A DNA stretch of 64,000 bases, taken from positions 8,866,001 to 8,930,000 of the forward strand of contig OU612069.1 of assembly GCA_914767715.1 (NCBI GenBank), read 5' to 3'. This document shows positions 1-12,800 of the stretch, piece after piece; positions within the stretch are counted from its first letter, which is position 1; every line of letters starts with the position of its first letter. The notes beneath the pieces are model-generated. The model saw only the letters and a program-made list of their open reading frames with translations. It did no database searches and had not been told where the DNA came from. The stretch is from Membranipora membranacea (Eukaryota > Bryozoa > Gymnolaemata > Cheilostomatida > Membraniporidae). A program made the translations under genes and the position numbers.

Positions 1-1905
1 TCTCGACATGTCCTGCGGTTTGTTGACTCGAATGTTCCATGCGCCTAATTTGACCTTGGCATAAGTTTATTGCAGTGTAACTATAGATCAGTTCACTTAA
101 TTCAAACCTCTGGGCCCACAAAAATTTGTCTTACTTGAACAGAGTCTGAATTAAGTGACATTAGAGTGCATCGAGATATTCTGGCTGAAGGGACCAATTT
201 TCCTTGTACGAATAAACAGGAGTTCACTATCTTCGAGTAGACTTATAACACAATGCGATTTTTGTTTCCAGTACCAGCACCTCTGGTTTAAACATTCTCA
301 CTGCCGCGTTTACAGCTGCATGTTTAGTTTGTGTGACTTGAACAGTTGAGTGCAAGAAGTCTGGGGGCTCTACAGACTCCCAGCACAATGCTCTTTAAAA
401 TACTCAGGCTATACCATCAGAGTTATAGAATTGCATCTTAAGATGGAAGCAGATGGTTATATAAATGGAAGTCTTTAATTAGCAATGGGAAAGTGTCGTC
501 ATGATATTATTGACCAACACAAAGTCTGACCAGGGGTGTTATGTAAACCCAAATCCCCAGTTAATTTGGAGTTGAGGGGAAGCTGTTTTGCATTTTGACC
601 GAGATGTAAAGTTGCAAGCAGGAACCAATTAACCTGCATATTGGTGCAATTGGTGTGAGAAGATGTTTGAGAGGGGTGAAATAATTCTATGGTGTACACC
701 CCTTGCAGATGGCAGACAGGAAAATAAAAGATGGCAGGACGACGGCAATAACTTGTACTTAAAACAAACTAAGTCTTAAGAGCTAGCAGTCAACTTTGTT
801 GCTTTTTATGTAATACTCCCTGTTATTATGATAGCCATGTCACCATGTACTATTTGAGCGGTAACAATAAAGTAGATATCTATCTATCTAAAGACTTGTT
901 AGTATGCAATCAGGCAATCGAAATTGGAGTGTTAGAACAAACATAGTTAGGTGGGCAATTTACGGAGCTATTATGCTGGTATAAACACTAAAAGTATCTC
1001 AGTATGTTGGCCTTTGCCTACACATTCGATATATCCTCAAATGTAAAACCACCTTGTTGTACCGCAACTGCTATGTTGTTTCCATAATGTATCTAAGGTA
1101 TGAGTTATGCAGGCTGTTTGTATGTCTAAGTCTCGAAGGGAAGAGTAGGCCACTGAGTGTGAGCGCTACCTAGACTGAATCAATGTTACCACATCAGTAT
1201 TCTCAAAATAATATTCGACTCGAGTTCTTACATATCCAAGTTTTCAACAACTGATTGATGTATTGATGCTCATATTTCTTTCTGCTATTGGACATCATCA
1301 TCATCATCATCGGAAATTTGATTTTAATATTACATGATATTTTTTAATCCACTAGTAGTCAGACTTTACTAAATCATTCTTCATATTTCTTTTGCGATTT
1401 CCTACTCATGTAACAGCATAATCACTTAATCTCGCAGCATACCTAATGCTTGTGACAAAATGAGCCAACCAACCATTGAGATATGAATTGAGTGATGATC
1501 ACTTAGGGTTGGAGAGCTAGTAATAACAGTCTGAAAGTTATGTTACTATGTTACTATGTCACTAGATTCTACTCCAGGCCTGTCTAATTTGTTTCAAAAC
1601 TATCCATAACTAATTTGTTATCCTTGTTTTCAGTTGGATTTCCCTATTAATCATCATGGAATGCCAAAACAACACACATAAAAGGAAGACCTCCATTGTA
1701 TAGACCAAGAGGGTAAATATCAGGACACATAGATTAGATATAGGTGTGTATGGGGTTGTATCATACTTTTGTCAAAAAGAGCAAGAGTGAAGTGGTCTTA
1801 TGCTAGGAATGAATATGGAAAAAAGAAAAATGAGAGACGAGGGCCTAACCTGAGTAATAATAACGTAAATAAGGAAGGCATTGTAAAGAGTATCCCACAA
1901 TGCAA

Positions 1906-2407
1906 TAGACAGTTTTCTGAGCTCTGATTTAGGCCTCAATTCGGAGTTGTTCTCTCTCCAGTTTGGTACTTGGCATAGGAAAAACCTGCTGAAAAGAGGG
2001 TAATCTTGATAACCGCTTATAGTAGGATAAAAATTATTTTTGATTCAGAATCTGCAGCATTGAAAACTCATATGGATATAGTTTGGGAAATAATTTTAGT
2101 ATTTTGATAGTCAATTATAGTATTTTTATGCCTGTTTTGCGGACAATTTGGCAGAATTTTTCATGAGTTTCGTCACTAAAATTAAGATTTATCATCATTC
2201 AAGTCTCCAATGATTTGGAAATCCTGTCTAACAGGGTTTTCAATGGTGCAGACTCTGAATCAAAATTCATTATTATCCTCACATAAGCGGTTTTCAATAT
2301 AACCCTCTTTCAGCAGGTTTTTTCTATGCGGAGTGGGTTAAAAGTACCAAACTGGAGAGAGGACAACTCCGAATTGAGGCATAAATATGAGCTCAGAAAA
2401 CTGTCTA
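1906..2407. mobile_element. Fold-back MITE, about 500 bp, TA-flanked
   Basis: The two halves are inverted copies of each other. The left end reads TAGACAGTTTTCTGAGCTC and the right end is its reverse complement. Inner words such as AACCTGCTGAAAAGAGGGT (left) and ACCCTCTTTCAGCAGGTTT (right) continue the pairing almost to the centre. The ends carry TA, which would fit a Tc1/mariner-type target site. There is no coding capacity, so this is a non-autonomous element. Confidence 0.75.
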
Positions 2408-2519
2408 TATACCAGAATGCCGAGGAGAGCTAGTTGAGAGCTGCTGAAAGTCCTGACCTTCCTGAGAAATCCAGCATATAATTACATTGTGGGAGGTCTA
2501 TGGCATATCAACTTCAATG

Positions 2520-2765
2520 TCTCCTTACCCTAAAGGAGTGAAGTATTCTCAGGAGGTGAATTTTATGGCTAACTACCATTTACTTAACCTCAGCACTCTA
2601 TGCGAGAGAAAATTGGGACTAGCTGACACAAAGGCATCGCACTTAGTATTTCGATGTCTTTATGTTAGCAAGTCCAAATTTTTTTTTCTCGCATAGAGTT
2701 ATCGGGTTGATTTAATGTTAGTTAGCCATAAAATTCACCTTCTGAGAATACTCCATAAGGGCATC
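2520..2765. mobile_element. Second fold-back element, about 245 bp
   Basis: The left arm contains GTATTCTCAGGAGGTGAATT and ACTCTATGCGAGAGAAAA. The right arm contains their inverted counterparts, AATTCACCTTCTGAGAATAC and TTTTCTCGCATAGAGT. The element folds into a long imperfect hairpin and has no coding sequence. It sits about 45 bp downstream (in transcript sense) of the minus-strand SLC36 exon 2 donor. Its family is unknown. Confidence 0.65.
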
Positions 2766-2808
2766 AATTATTTCGCCAAAGGTGGATAAAATTAAATTTT
2801 TAACCCAC

Positions 2809-4349
2809 CACGATCCCAGCGTTTGAGAGAGCATTGGGTAAGGCCAGACAACCGGAGCCAATATTGGCCTTGATTAGATTCATCATTGTGTTGAAGTTCC
2901 TGCAAATGATAGTAGAATAGTAGATTAAGTGTAAGTAAAGTGAGAAAACGTAAGTCAACAATGAAAATATAATAGGTATATAATGTGAATGTAAGTTAGA
3001 AATGTAGGTGTGATGTAAACCAGAGCTGGAAGTTGGAAACTCTACAAAAGCTTATGAGACATATTGCTAGAATCAGGCAATACTTTTACCACCCATCTAT
3101 TACAGCAAGTTTCAACTGATTGTGATAAGATCAAGTTTTGGCCCTGTTTTGACTCATTTTCCCTCAAAGTTAAGATTAAGCACTATTTACCAAAAAAAGC
3201 TATTTAGTACTTTCTCGTCGCAACTTTGAGGGAACTTCAGTTGAAACTGAACCAAAGGCTGTTTGTGAACCTAAAGCAGTATTCTAAATAAGACAAGGAA
3301 CTAAAGAATGATACCAAAATCCTGATTATTTCACAATCACTCTGAATACAACCTTATAAACAATTTAACACAAGAAAATAATCATTCGTTGTCTGCTTAA
3401 CACATAGTGGGTTGGATCTTTTTAGAAACACATCACCTCCCAAGCCATTAAAACACTAAAACTATACTGATATACTTTAGTTGGATGGAATCGGCACAGT
3501 CTACATAATCACCACTCCATGTGTGACTCTCTTGTAGCTATGACTAGGCCCAATTTCGTACTTTAGCTCGAAATATATCACACCAGGCATTTGCTGGCCA
3601 TGTGCGTTAAAGAGATATCTTGCGCTTTTGTCAAACTGAGATAACAGGTCATTTTTTTTAAATCTTAATAAATATGTTTTAATGGAAAATAACTATTTTG
3701 ACAGCATTTCTTAGCTCTTTGTTAACCTGAAAATAGGTTAGATTTCTTGCCAAAATATGGTTATTGATACCGAGAACTTATTATAACTTGTCTTAACTCA
3801 TGTTTGTCTGTTTTGATTTCGCCAGACCACTTCATTGCACTTGGCATATCGACATATCAAATAGCTATAGAATGCCTTGAAGAATGTGCGAAACAGGGGT
3901 AAGGGGTATCACATGTTAGAGGCGTCTGATGCAGATCACAAGGTCTAAGGTTAGAGCCCCATAGGGTGCACTGTTTGTCTAATAATACCTGAATTCACTC
4001 AAGCTGACCAGGAAAGCAAAAACCGACTATGGCAAGCCACATAGCAATAACATTCAAATCAATGAAGTTGCTAATGGCTCTCTCAAAAAAGAAAAGAAAT
4101 CATAATATTATATATCTCAACATACGATGCGCCATCAGGGCGGTCAGGTAGATCCATTGCCTGGTCGCCTATAAGATCCAACGTTGAGTTGGACTTATTA
4201 GCTCTTGATGCCTTATTACTGAGTGGAGCATCTTCTGCATCCGTTGTAAACTCTGTCTCACTCTCTCCGCCGCTACTCGCTAAGAACGGACGCATCTCAC
4301 TCCTCTCTGTGGGTGCCATATCAACTTCAAGTTTTAATCTCCCAACCAT
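2809..4349 (-). CDS. SLC36-type proton-coupled amino acid transporter, 5' part (two exons; continues off the left edge)
   Basis: This is the N-terminal part of a solute carrier family 36 / AAAP transporter, which moves small amino acids with protons across plasma or lysosomal membranes. Exon 1 (4349-4126; an inner ATG at 4319 is equally possible) encodes a polar cytosolic tail with RPFLASSGG and GDQAMDLPDRPDG, ending in a GTATGT donor with two bases left over. Exon 2 (2899-2809, 91 bp) follows a TTTGCAG acceptor and encodes the first membrane segment, NFNTMMNLIKANIGSG then CLALPNALSNAGIV. That matches the plus-strand paralogue (NFSTVMHIIKGNVGTG then ILAMPVAFSNAGLL) in length and phase. The two genes are divergent, with start codons about 2.5 kb apart. 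The remaining 8 or so exons are not in the window. Family assignment rests on the shared exon; the exact member cannot be told. Confidence 0.82.
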
Positions 4350-6839
4350 TCAGTACGAGGCATATACAGCATGACCATCTGTGAGTGACATGATATATGA
4401 AAGTGTCAGGTTTACGAAAAGCTTGTAGTAAAATGTGAAGGATCTAGGTTTGCATTACGAAAATTTATGCTGTTCTGAATGGACACTAAAAACCGCCGCT
4501 GGCTACGGCTGTTCTAAACCTTGTGGCAGGTGATATAAGATATGTCCCATACAGCACGTCTCACAACACCCAAGACGTGTTGGGTTTGGCCAAGTACCTT
4601 AAAAGATATCCCAGCACGCAACATGGGCTGCATCAACAAACCGTCTACTATGATCATGTCATAAAACTGGCTACTGCCCATACAGCACTAGACTTTTCTG
4701 TAACAAATGTAGTTTGACTCTGGTGCATGACAGCGCATGTACCATGTTTGTTCGACATTGCCGATATCATTGATGGCATAGGCAATTTGATTTATATAGT
4801 TGAATTTTTGGCCTAGCCTAGGCCTATGGAATATGCATGAGCACCTCGGACTAGCAAGCCTTTATTTTGCTTATATCTATTATCATGTCAACTGGATGCA
4901 ACCTTATTTGGGATGGGCAAATTACATTTACAGCCTTGGAAGTCCCATCCTGTAGCAGGGAACCAATAATATCTTGTAGGAGATATGCCTATTTCAACAA
5001 TCTGTTTGACAGGGCCTGTTAGTGTTAGGCCTACTTAGGAAATGAATAGCTACAATATATATATTATATATATATATTATAATAAAGTGATAGAGATCAT
5101 TGATCAATGATGAACCATGAGTGAGTTCACTGCAATCATTATCATTGCACTTACTTACTGAGAGCAAGGAGTAACAGGGGCCCAGGGGTTACTCCTTCCT
5201 TGCTGAGAGATAAAAAATAAGATAGTGAACAGAAATCTATAGTTTGGCTTTGCCCAGGATGTTGTATTAATTTTTAATCCGTCTTAATCACCCTCACAGT
5301 CCCTTCTACCACTAAATCTATTGTTACACTCCCATGAGTGCCCTCTATGATCAACTAATGTTATGGCAATGAGAAAAAAACTCATAAATATACATACCAG
5401 TGGCAAAACATTTATACATAAATCTTTGAACCGGATGTTGTTGTAAGCTGGTTCTCTATCAACACCCCCATTCTTGAAATGTTGAAAAGAGGAATATGGG
5501 CTCAAAATGATCACATGACTTTATGAGAAAATGGTTGATTTCAGTCAAACTGAAAAACTGTATGAGTGAGGAACAGTTCACAAAAAACCTCTCAGTCTCA
5601 CTATACTGTTAACTCATAAGCAATTTAAAGTGTCTGTGTCATAGTACACTAGGATCACTGTCCATGAGGGAGGTGCTATCAATATAATGCCACTAGCTTA
5701 AGGTAGATGGTAAGTTCAGTTGTCTGTTTTCTTTCTAGTCTTAATTACTCCTTAGAATTAGATTTTGATCGGTTTCCAGTTTTGCTATATTATTGGTCAT
5801 GGTGGGCTCCCTACAACTTAACTTGGTAGTCAGGGGCTAACTGTAGCACAAGTTAAAAACCATCAATGAAAGTTTTATGATAATGATATAGGCCTATGTA
5901 CTATGTGTTGAGAAAATACATTTTTTACAAGAATGACTAATCTCTACTGTCACTGAGGCACCAAAGACAAGAACAGAGTGTTGACTCAGTGCTGCTAAGG
6001 CATCTAGTCTGGATTGAGGAGAGAAGAGTAGTATTCTGCTTCACTAGCCATACTATAATGCGGTGTCAGCTATCGTGTCTTGGTTGTTCCATTCTGCAGA
6101 TTGCTTGCTATCTCCAGGGTCCTGTTTGACTAGCTTGTTGCTGAAGATGATTATCTTGATTATACCATGATAGGCTCAGATTCTATCCCCCTACAACTTC
6201 CTTTCACACATGCAAGGAGGCGTTATCAAAGATGGAAGATCTAATTCCATAATATTCATAAAGCACTTGTACCAATTATAGATTTCCTGCTCACAGTGGC
6301 AAATTTCTGTTGCCGCGCTCACTACTATGAAATATTTTGTGAAGAGTCTTTAATAAAAACTGTGAAATCACTACCTGATTGCCGCTATTGTGAGCCAGAC
6401 TTGTGAGGGATCTCCGTCCAAATCACTCACCCATTGATGGAACTAGTCTTTATACATTTTGAGTGAGTGATTTGGGAAAAAAGTTATTTGCTCTAAAAAA
6501 GCATTGCTTAGTCTAATTGAAAGACCACCCTGGTGGTTGCTTTGACTTATATTTTGTGATTGAAGGATATTGCTTTGATTTTAATGTCAATAATAATGGT
6601 GTCGGTGGTTGATTAGCACACTCAACTCTATGATTTTTTTCTCTTTACCAGAATATTATCATTGATTCTCTTCTACCGATCACAGTCACCTATTACTAAG
6701 ACCATCGACTAGTTTGATTGAAGATCACTTGGTCAGCACTATTCACCTCATTTCTTCCTGCTGATAGTCTTCCTGATTATATTGGTGGTGGAGGGAAGAC
6801 GATCTACCATCCTATTACTTAACGGCCGGCTGATTCGGT
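4350..6839. promoter_or_regulatory. Divergent intergenic region between the two SLC36 genes
   Basis: About 2.5 kb separates the two start codons, so promoters for both SLC36 genes, and possibly non-coding first exons, should lie here. I cannot point to a TATA box or a start site with confidence. A TA-rich microsatellite sits at about 5056-5090. A stretch at about 6385-6530 (GAGCCAGACTTG then a TGAGTGAGTGATTTGGG segment and TCTAATTGAAAGACCACCC) resembles the hairpin repeat at 11.2 kb. Confidence 0.35.
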
Positions 6840-9800
6840 ATGTCCGTACCGCGGCCTCGCTCCGCTGATGTTGATGAGTATGCTGTCCACATACAGGATG
6901 AGAAAAGTCCACTACTTGCCTCATCAGGCAGCTACACAAACAGTCAGCGCAGTGAAGGAGCGCCCTCTACTGGTCATGTCAACGGGGAGACAACAGATCG
7001 GGAGAACGGAGACCTGAGAAGGGATGATGATGGCGATCACTTTGACAGAGCAAGATATGGGTCCTCGTGAGTAGGCCTAACTCGTAATACTATACATAGG
7101 ATAGGCTTTATTTTTCCTCCATATATCAGAGAGTTTGATGCCCTGCTGTGAAAATGTTTGTAAAAATGTGGTAGAACATAGAAACAAATTGAGAAGAAAA
7201 ATTAGACTGGAGCTCTACATGAAAATGAGGCAAAAAAAGTTATCACAAAATGTCACATTTAGATTAGTTTGTGAATTACTCAAAATTGCATAATATTACT
7301 ATGCATTCATGTGTCATACTATGCAAAAATGCTTCTCAATTTTATTCTGGTCTTTAGAAATGTGACTTGACCTAGGTAGAGGCCTAATAGACAACTTTGG
7401 CAATTTAGACCTAAAAATGTATCATAGCCCGTCATAATCGCCTTCCTCAACATGTTTGTTTGTCCAAAGCCTCCTTTGCTTAAATTTAAATTTTTTAACT
7501 TGTGCCCATGAGATAACTGTATAATTGATGTTCAATGAAAGAGACACACCGAAAGTGTGTTCTGATACTTCCTGATCCCAAACCAACTGCGAGAGACAGA
7601 ATATGCTAAAAATAATCTGTGATCTGTTAACTATTTGTTGCTGTTTCATCTTTGCTTGAATTTTGCTGCCTCATACTAGTTTCCTGTTTTGTTTTGCAGG
7701 AATTTCTCCACTGTAATGCACATTATCAAAGGAAATGTAGGAACTGGTATTTTAGCAATGCCTGTCGCCTTTTCTAATGCTGGACTCTTGGTAGGTTTCA
7801 TAATTCGTTGAAGCATATTCTTCCTCTATCGGCTTGTCTAGTCTTAAAGACTACTCAAAGACCAATGCATGTTATAGTCAGGCAGTTGCTTATGATAAAG
7901 TTTTGTCAGATTTGCATTGTAAAAAATTCAATGCTCTACCTGGCAAGAATAGTTGATGGTGGAAATAGTGCCTCCCATAAGGGAAGGTAACTCTGATTCT
8001 CTTCATAATGATGTCACAGTCTCCAGGATGTGCCTGTTTCTTGTATTGCACTTCCTGGACACCGTGGCATCTTTGGGTAGTCTTTAAACTAGTAGATAAG
8101 TGGTTCCTTCCTAATGCACTGTGACCTTTCTTTGTCCAAGCAACAAAACAGGAAGAAGGATTGTCCATTGGAAAGTCTCAATAAGCCTTTCATCATGTGA
8201 TTTTTCTCATATCATTGTATTTGTTCAGTCATGAAAAGTGTTCTACTTTTCACAAAACATCATTAGTTGATGTGATTAGTACCTCAATGGATCATTATGA
8301 ATGACTCATTTAATTTTGTGGCTAGATGTTTTGAAAATCCATTATGATAAAAGCACTGAGCTAAAGTCATGTGACAATAGATAATGCTTTAAAAGGGTTC
8401 AATGTAAACTTTGCCCTTATCGGTCAAGACTGATAAAACCATGATAAAAAGTTAGAAAGAAAAATAGTTTGTTTAGTAGACAATATTTTAAATAACACCC
8501 TGGGTCTTTCTATCACATATCTATCATCATTTATTGTCTTTGTGGTGGTTATTATTTATTAGTCTCTCTAACTAGTAACTCTAAACCTACCCTAATCTTA
8601 AAACTACATCAAGCTGTCCGGGATGTAGCGAAATATTTGTTGTGTAAAGGAAGAGGCCCCAATTTCTGCGCAAGGTTGCTCTCTGTTTGCAGGCAGGTCG
8701 GAGTAAACTTTGTGGCCAACCAAACCCAGTAGTCGATGGTCTGCAGTGGGAGTCAAACCCACGGCCTTTAACACTTTCGAGCTGCAAGGCAGGCACCCGA
8801 ATCAACTAAGCCACCTCCTGCTTTGTAGGCTTAGATTGATGTTGATTTTGATGCGTATTCCATTTCTATATGTGTACTTATTTGTATGTTCTAACCAACT
8901 TGGCCACCTCTACTTCATAGGCTGAGTTTGATGTCAATGTGAATATCATGTCTCTATGTGTGTATATATCTGTAGGTCTGTAGTCTGAGATTGATGTTCA
9001 TGGAGATATTATCTCTTTATAATTTCTCTGTATATATATTTATAGGTTGGTACGCTAGGACTAGCCTTGATGGGGATTATATGTGTGCATTGTATGCACC
9101 TTCTGGTCAGCTCATCGCATCACTTGTGTAAAAAGTAAGTGTAGCTGAGTATTGAGCCATAGTGCCTCAGTTGCGTTGATTGAGGGCAGCAGATGCCCCC
9201 AGCCCTCCTATCCAAACAAATGCAAATGCAAAACATAACAGTGTAATTCTCAACTAGAGGATCCTTTAAAACTGAGCCTGTCTTGACAAGCTGTGTTCAG
9301 TGGGTGGTGGGAGACCTCCCCCACAACAAGGCTTGTCAAGATATGCTACCTTTCATTATCAACCACTTGCTCCACCAAACTGGCTGATAATGAACTAGCC
9401 ACCCTTAACCTATGAGTGAAATTTGAAATTATGCAATGTGTATTTCAACGAAGTGAAATTTTCAAATCCTCAAATCTACTTCTTTCCATTTTAAATCCCA
9501 AAATTATAAGATGTTGCAGCGTTACAGCGATACTTAAAAGTTACATAAGCATATTATTACACTGGCTGATATGTAAATGTCGGCCAGGGTCAAATACTTA
9601 CTGTGTGAAGTTATAATTATAAAATCAGTGCTAATTTTATACTTGCAACTTCAGTCGTATAATGGATTGCAAAACATTTACTGTTTTGGCATTTAGTGCT
9701 GCTATCAGCACTTACAATATAACAATAAATTGTAAAGTGTTTGTCTTGTAGTCAAGATAGGTACATGAACTTAGGGTAATGATCTGTTGATATGCATAGA

Positions 9801-12800
9801 GGAATTCACTTAGTAAGAACCAGGCTTCAGCTTCCTCAGAATGTTTACTTCAACAAATACTATTTATCGATCTTCACTGAAAGAAATGCCGAAGACCAAA
9901 TTATTTTCTCAATCATAACCTATAGTCTTAGCTTGTCTGCATTCTGGTAAAGGGGAGATATTGTTGTAAAATAACTGATTGAGTTAAGAGTGGATAATCC
10001 AGGGAATTTATAGTGAAACTCAAATTGCAGTATCTCCACAGTGTAGTTTAAGCCATAGACATCACTGTTCAGATAAAATATACTATATTTCCAGCCACTG
10101 CAGCTCCAGTCTTGATAGCGGATATGCTTCATGCTGGGTTACGGGCCGTCAGTGGTTGAAGAGTGGCACTAATGACTTCGAAAGCTTGTGGCCACTATAA
10201 AACACTTCCTAAGCCAGTCATTGTCAACCCTGACAGACAGCAATATTATTATTATTACTAATACTAATCATTGATACTATTACGCCTTTGGTTTGAACTT
10301 TATTTTCTAAGGTTATGAAGTGATCCGTTGAATGTCTATACCAAAGTTTCCGTCCCAATGTAATACTAAAACTTCTGGAGGTGGCTCAGTTGGTTGGAGT
10401 CTGTTACTTTAGCATGCAAATGTTGAAGGTCGTGGGTTAGAATCCCACTGCAGTCCATCGACTACTGGGGTTTGGTTGGCCCCCAGGTGTGCTACGACCT
10501 GCCTGCAAACAGAGAGCACCCTGCTTTGGGATGTGCTGGTGATGTGGCTGGTGATGTGGCTGGTGATTATTTTTATTTGTTTTTTAACATTTCTGTTAAT
10601 ATGTAATATGTACATGGTTTATTCTTCCAATAGGCTGAGGCGGTCACATTTAGATTATTCCGGAGCTGCTGAACAGTCGTTCTCGCTTTGCTCATCAACC
10701 ACAGCCAGGTACTCACGAATAGCCAAGTAAGTTTTACTAGCACCCTTTTCAAAGGGTCATTCCTAGTCGAAAAGTGGATATATTGCTCCAGTAATCAAAT
10801 ATTGTGAGTTCATAGGGCAAATAAAAATAATAAAAGAGTGAAAATTGTGGAAAATAGCAATTAGTTTTGTTTCAATTATTTTAGAAAGGATTGTAGTGGA
10901 TCATAGTGGTTAGGGAGGTAATAAATCACTATGATCCACTATGATCCCAATTTTCAGACTTTGCAGCAGTTTTACTGCAATAAGGTTCATAGGCTGTTTT
11001 ATTTCATATGCCCTAATGACTTTTCAGCCTGAGATCTTTAAAACCATACCAAACATGGCCTAGTTTGACTGTCACTTAAAAGAAAAATAACTAAAATGGA
11101 GACTTTTACAGCCAGTAAGTATTACCTTCTTTGGAAAACTGAGATTGGGACCCACCCAGGGGGGTCTTTCAATAAAAAACAGCCAAAAATTGCAATCTGC
11201 AAATTGCAAATTGCAAATTTCTGAGCCAGACTCTAGCAGGTATCACTCACTTATTGAGTGAGCGATACCTGCTAGAGTCTGGCTCACTCATTGATGGAAC
11301 TATATACATTCTGAGTGAGTTATTTGAGAATGAGTTTGTCTAATTGAAAGAGAGAGTGGTAATTTTAAGCGATATGATCGTGATTATTTTCTTCAACAAT
11401 TCATCGCTCTTTCTAATTGAAATACCAACCAGCTCGTCAAATCTTATGAGCAAAATGTATCAGTTCGGGGAGGCAAATCCACCGGCAACTGCAGATGTCA
11501 TGAGCATTTTTGCATAGCTAAGTTTAACCTGTGAAAGAAATTTGGTGATCAAATGGTGGCGAATCACCCTTTCCTTTGGCTTTACAATGAATCTAGCCGA
11601 TAGTTCATGCGCTTAGACTGTGTCAGGGTATCAATAAGTAGTTGATATTGAATTGCTACTACCAGCTATCCCGACACAGCTTAAACTAAACTAGTTAGCC
11701 GATGACAATAAGTTTGATTTCTCTTATGGTCATAGATAACACCTCTATGGCTCTTAAATTACACAGCTTATCTGGTTGGCTACTGTTGGTTTAATTTCAA
11801 AATAAATACATCATGGGATATATTTCATGTGTCCCATAGGCGATGGATATCAGATTGATTTCCCTAACAGAAATTGGAAACATCACTCTCGAAGGCCTAT
11901 CTTGAAGGCTACTATTGGTTCATTTTCAAATTGCATTGTGGGATACATTTGCAACAATGGTGTGCTTATATAAGAATTGATGCCGTCCTTCTGAAGCATT
12001 GCTCTCAGAAATTCAGTCATGACCAATAAACGCAGAAATTTCAGCTTATGTGATCAGTTTATCAGTGGTTGATAAGACTGACAACCCACAATATTCTTAG
12101 TAGCACCGGGTCAATAATATTGGTTGGTGCTGAAATCGATATTAAATTCTAAGCAACTGGCTTAATAAAAGTTGGTTGAACTTTGACAGGATATGTTGAC
12201 CCTAATTCATATTAGATGCTTGTGGGTAGTTATCAGCTGTTGAGTGATGACTTAATTTATGTCAATCACAGTGGAAAATTTGAGTTCTCAAAACCGCACG
12301 AGTCTGTTCAGTCGTTCAGTGACCTGACTGAGTGTAATGTTCTCTCAAACTTGGTCGATGTGTACAAACACATAATGGATTGTCTCCTCATTTTGCCTGG
12401 CGAGATCAATCCCTTTGATTCTTGGGAATGGGCCTAATTGACTGAAATGAAGTTTGAGTTCTCCCCGAAAGGACACAATATCAGCCAAATGACTTAATAT
12501 TTAAAGTATAACACGTCTTTCAGTTCAGAAAGATGCCACCACTTTACAGGCTGATAGTGCTTGGTCAAAGAATATCCCAATATGCAAATTTCCGGAATTC
12601 CCAGTGAAATCAGTTGCATTTTGGGTAATATTGTTTACACGCTCGTTGCTGTGGCAACGCACGCCATATTGTCCATAGAATTTGGGCATTTTTAGTACGG
12701 CCAGATGCATAGGATAGCTAGGTTAGCTCTGCCAGATGCCTCAGATGGGCTAACCAACTTGCTCGTTCTATCCGTAGTACGGCCAGCAAAGCTTGGCCTA

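Larger units (their letters stand above)
1..2808. other. Left flank: probable intron of the minus-strand SLC36 gene
   Basis: No coding exon could be recognised here on either strand. The third SLC36 exon should lie to the left of 2809, but nothing resembling the next transmembrane segment is visible, so it is probably beyond the window edge. The stretch holds a GATA-type microsatellite near 868-895, a short CAT run near 1290-1310 and the two fold-back elements listed separately at 1906-2407 and 2520-2765. The rest looks like unremarkable AT-rich intronic sequence. Confidence 0.5.

Noticed and set aside
4189-4374. Plus-strand frame over the minus SLC36 exon 1
   Set aside because: Antisense shadow of a coding exon.
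5284-5514. 76-codon minus-strand frame with one hydrophobic segment
   Set aside because: Isolated and unsupported by splice logic. It could be an exon of nothing identifiable.
10409-10730. Overlapping open frames on both strands
   Set aside because: They come from a SINE followed by SLC36 exon 4; only the exon 10634-10726 is taken as coding.
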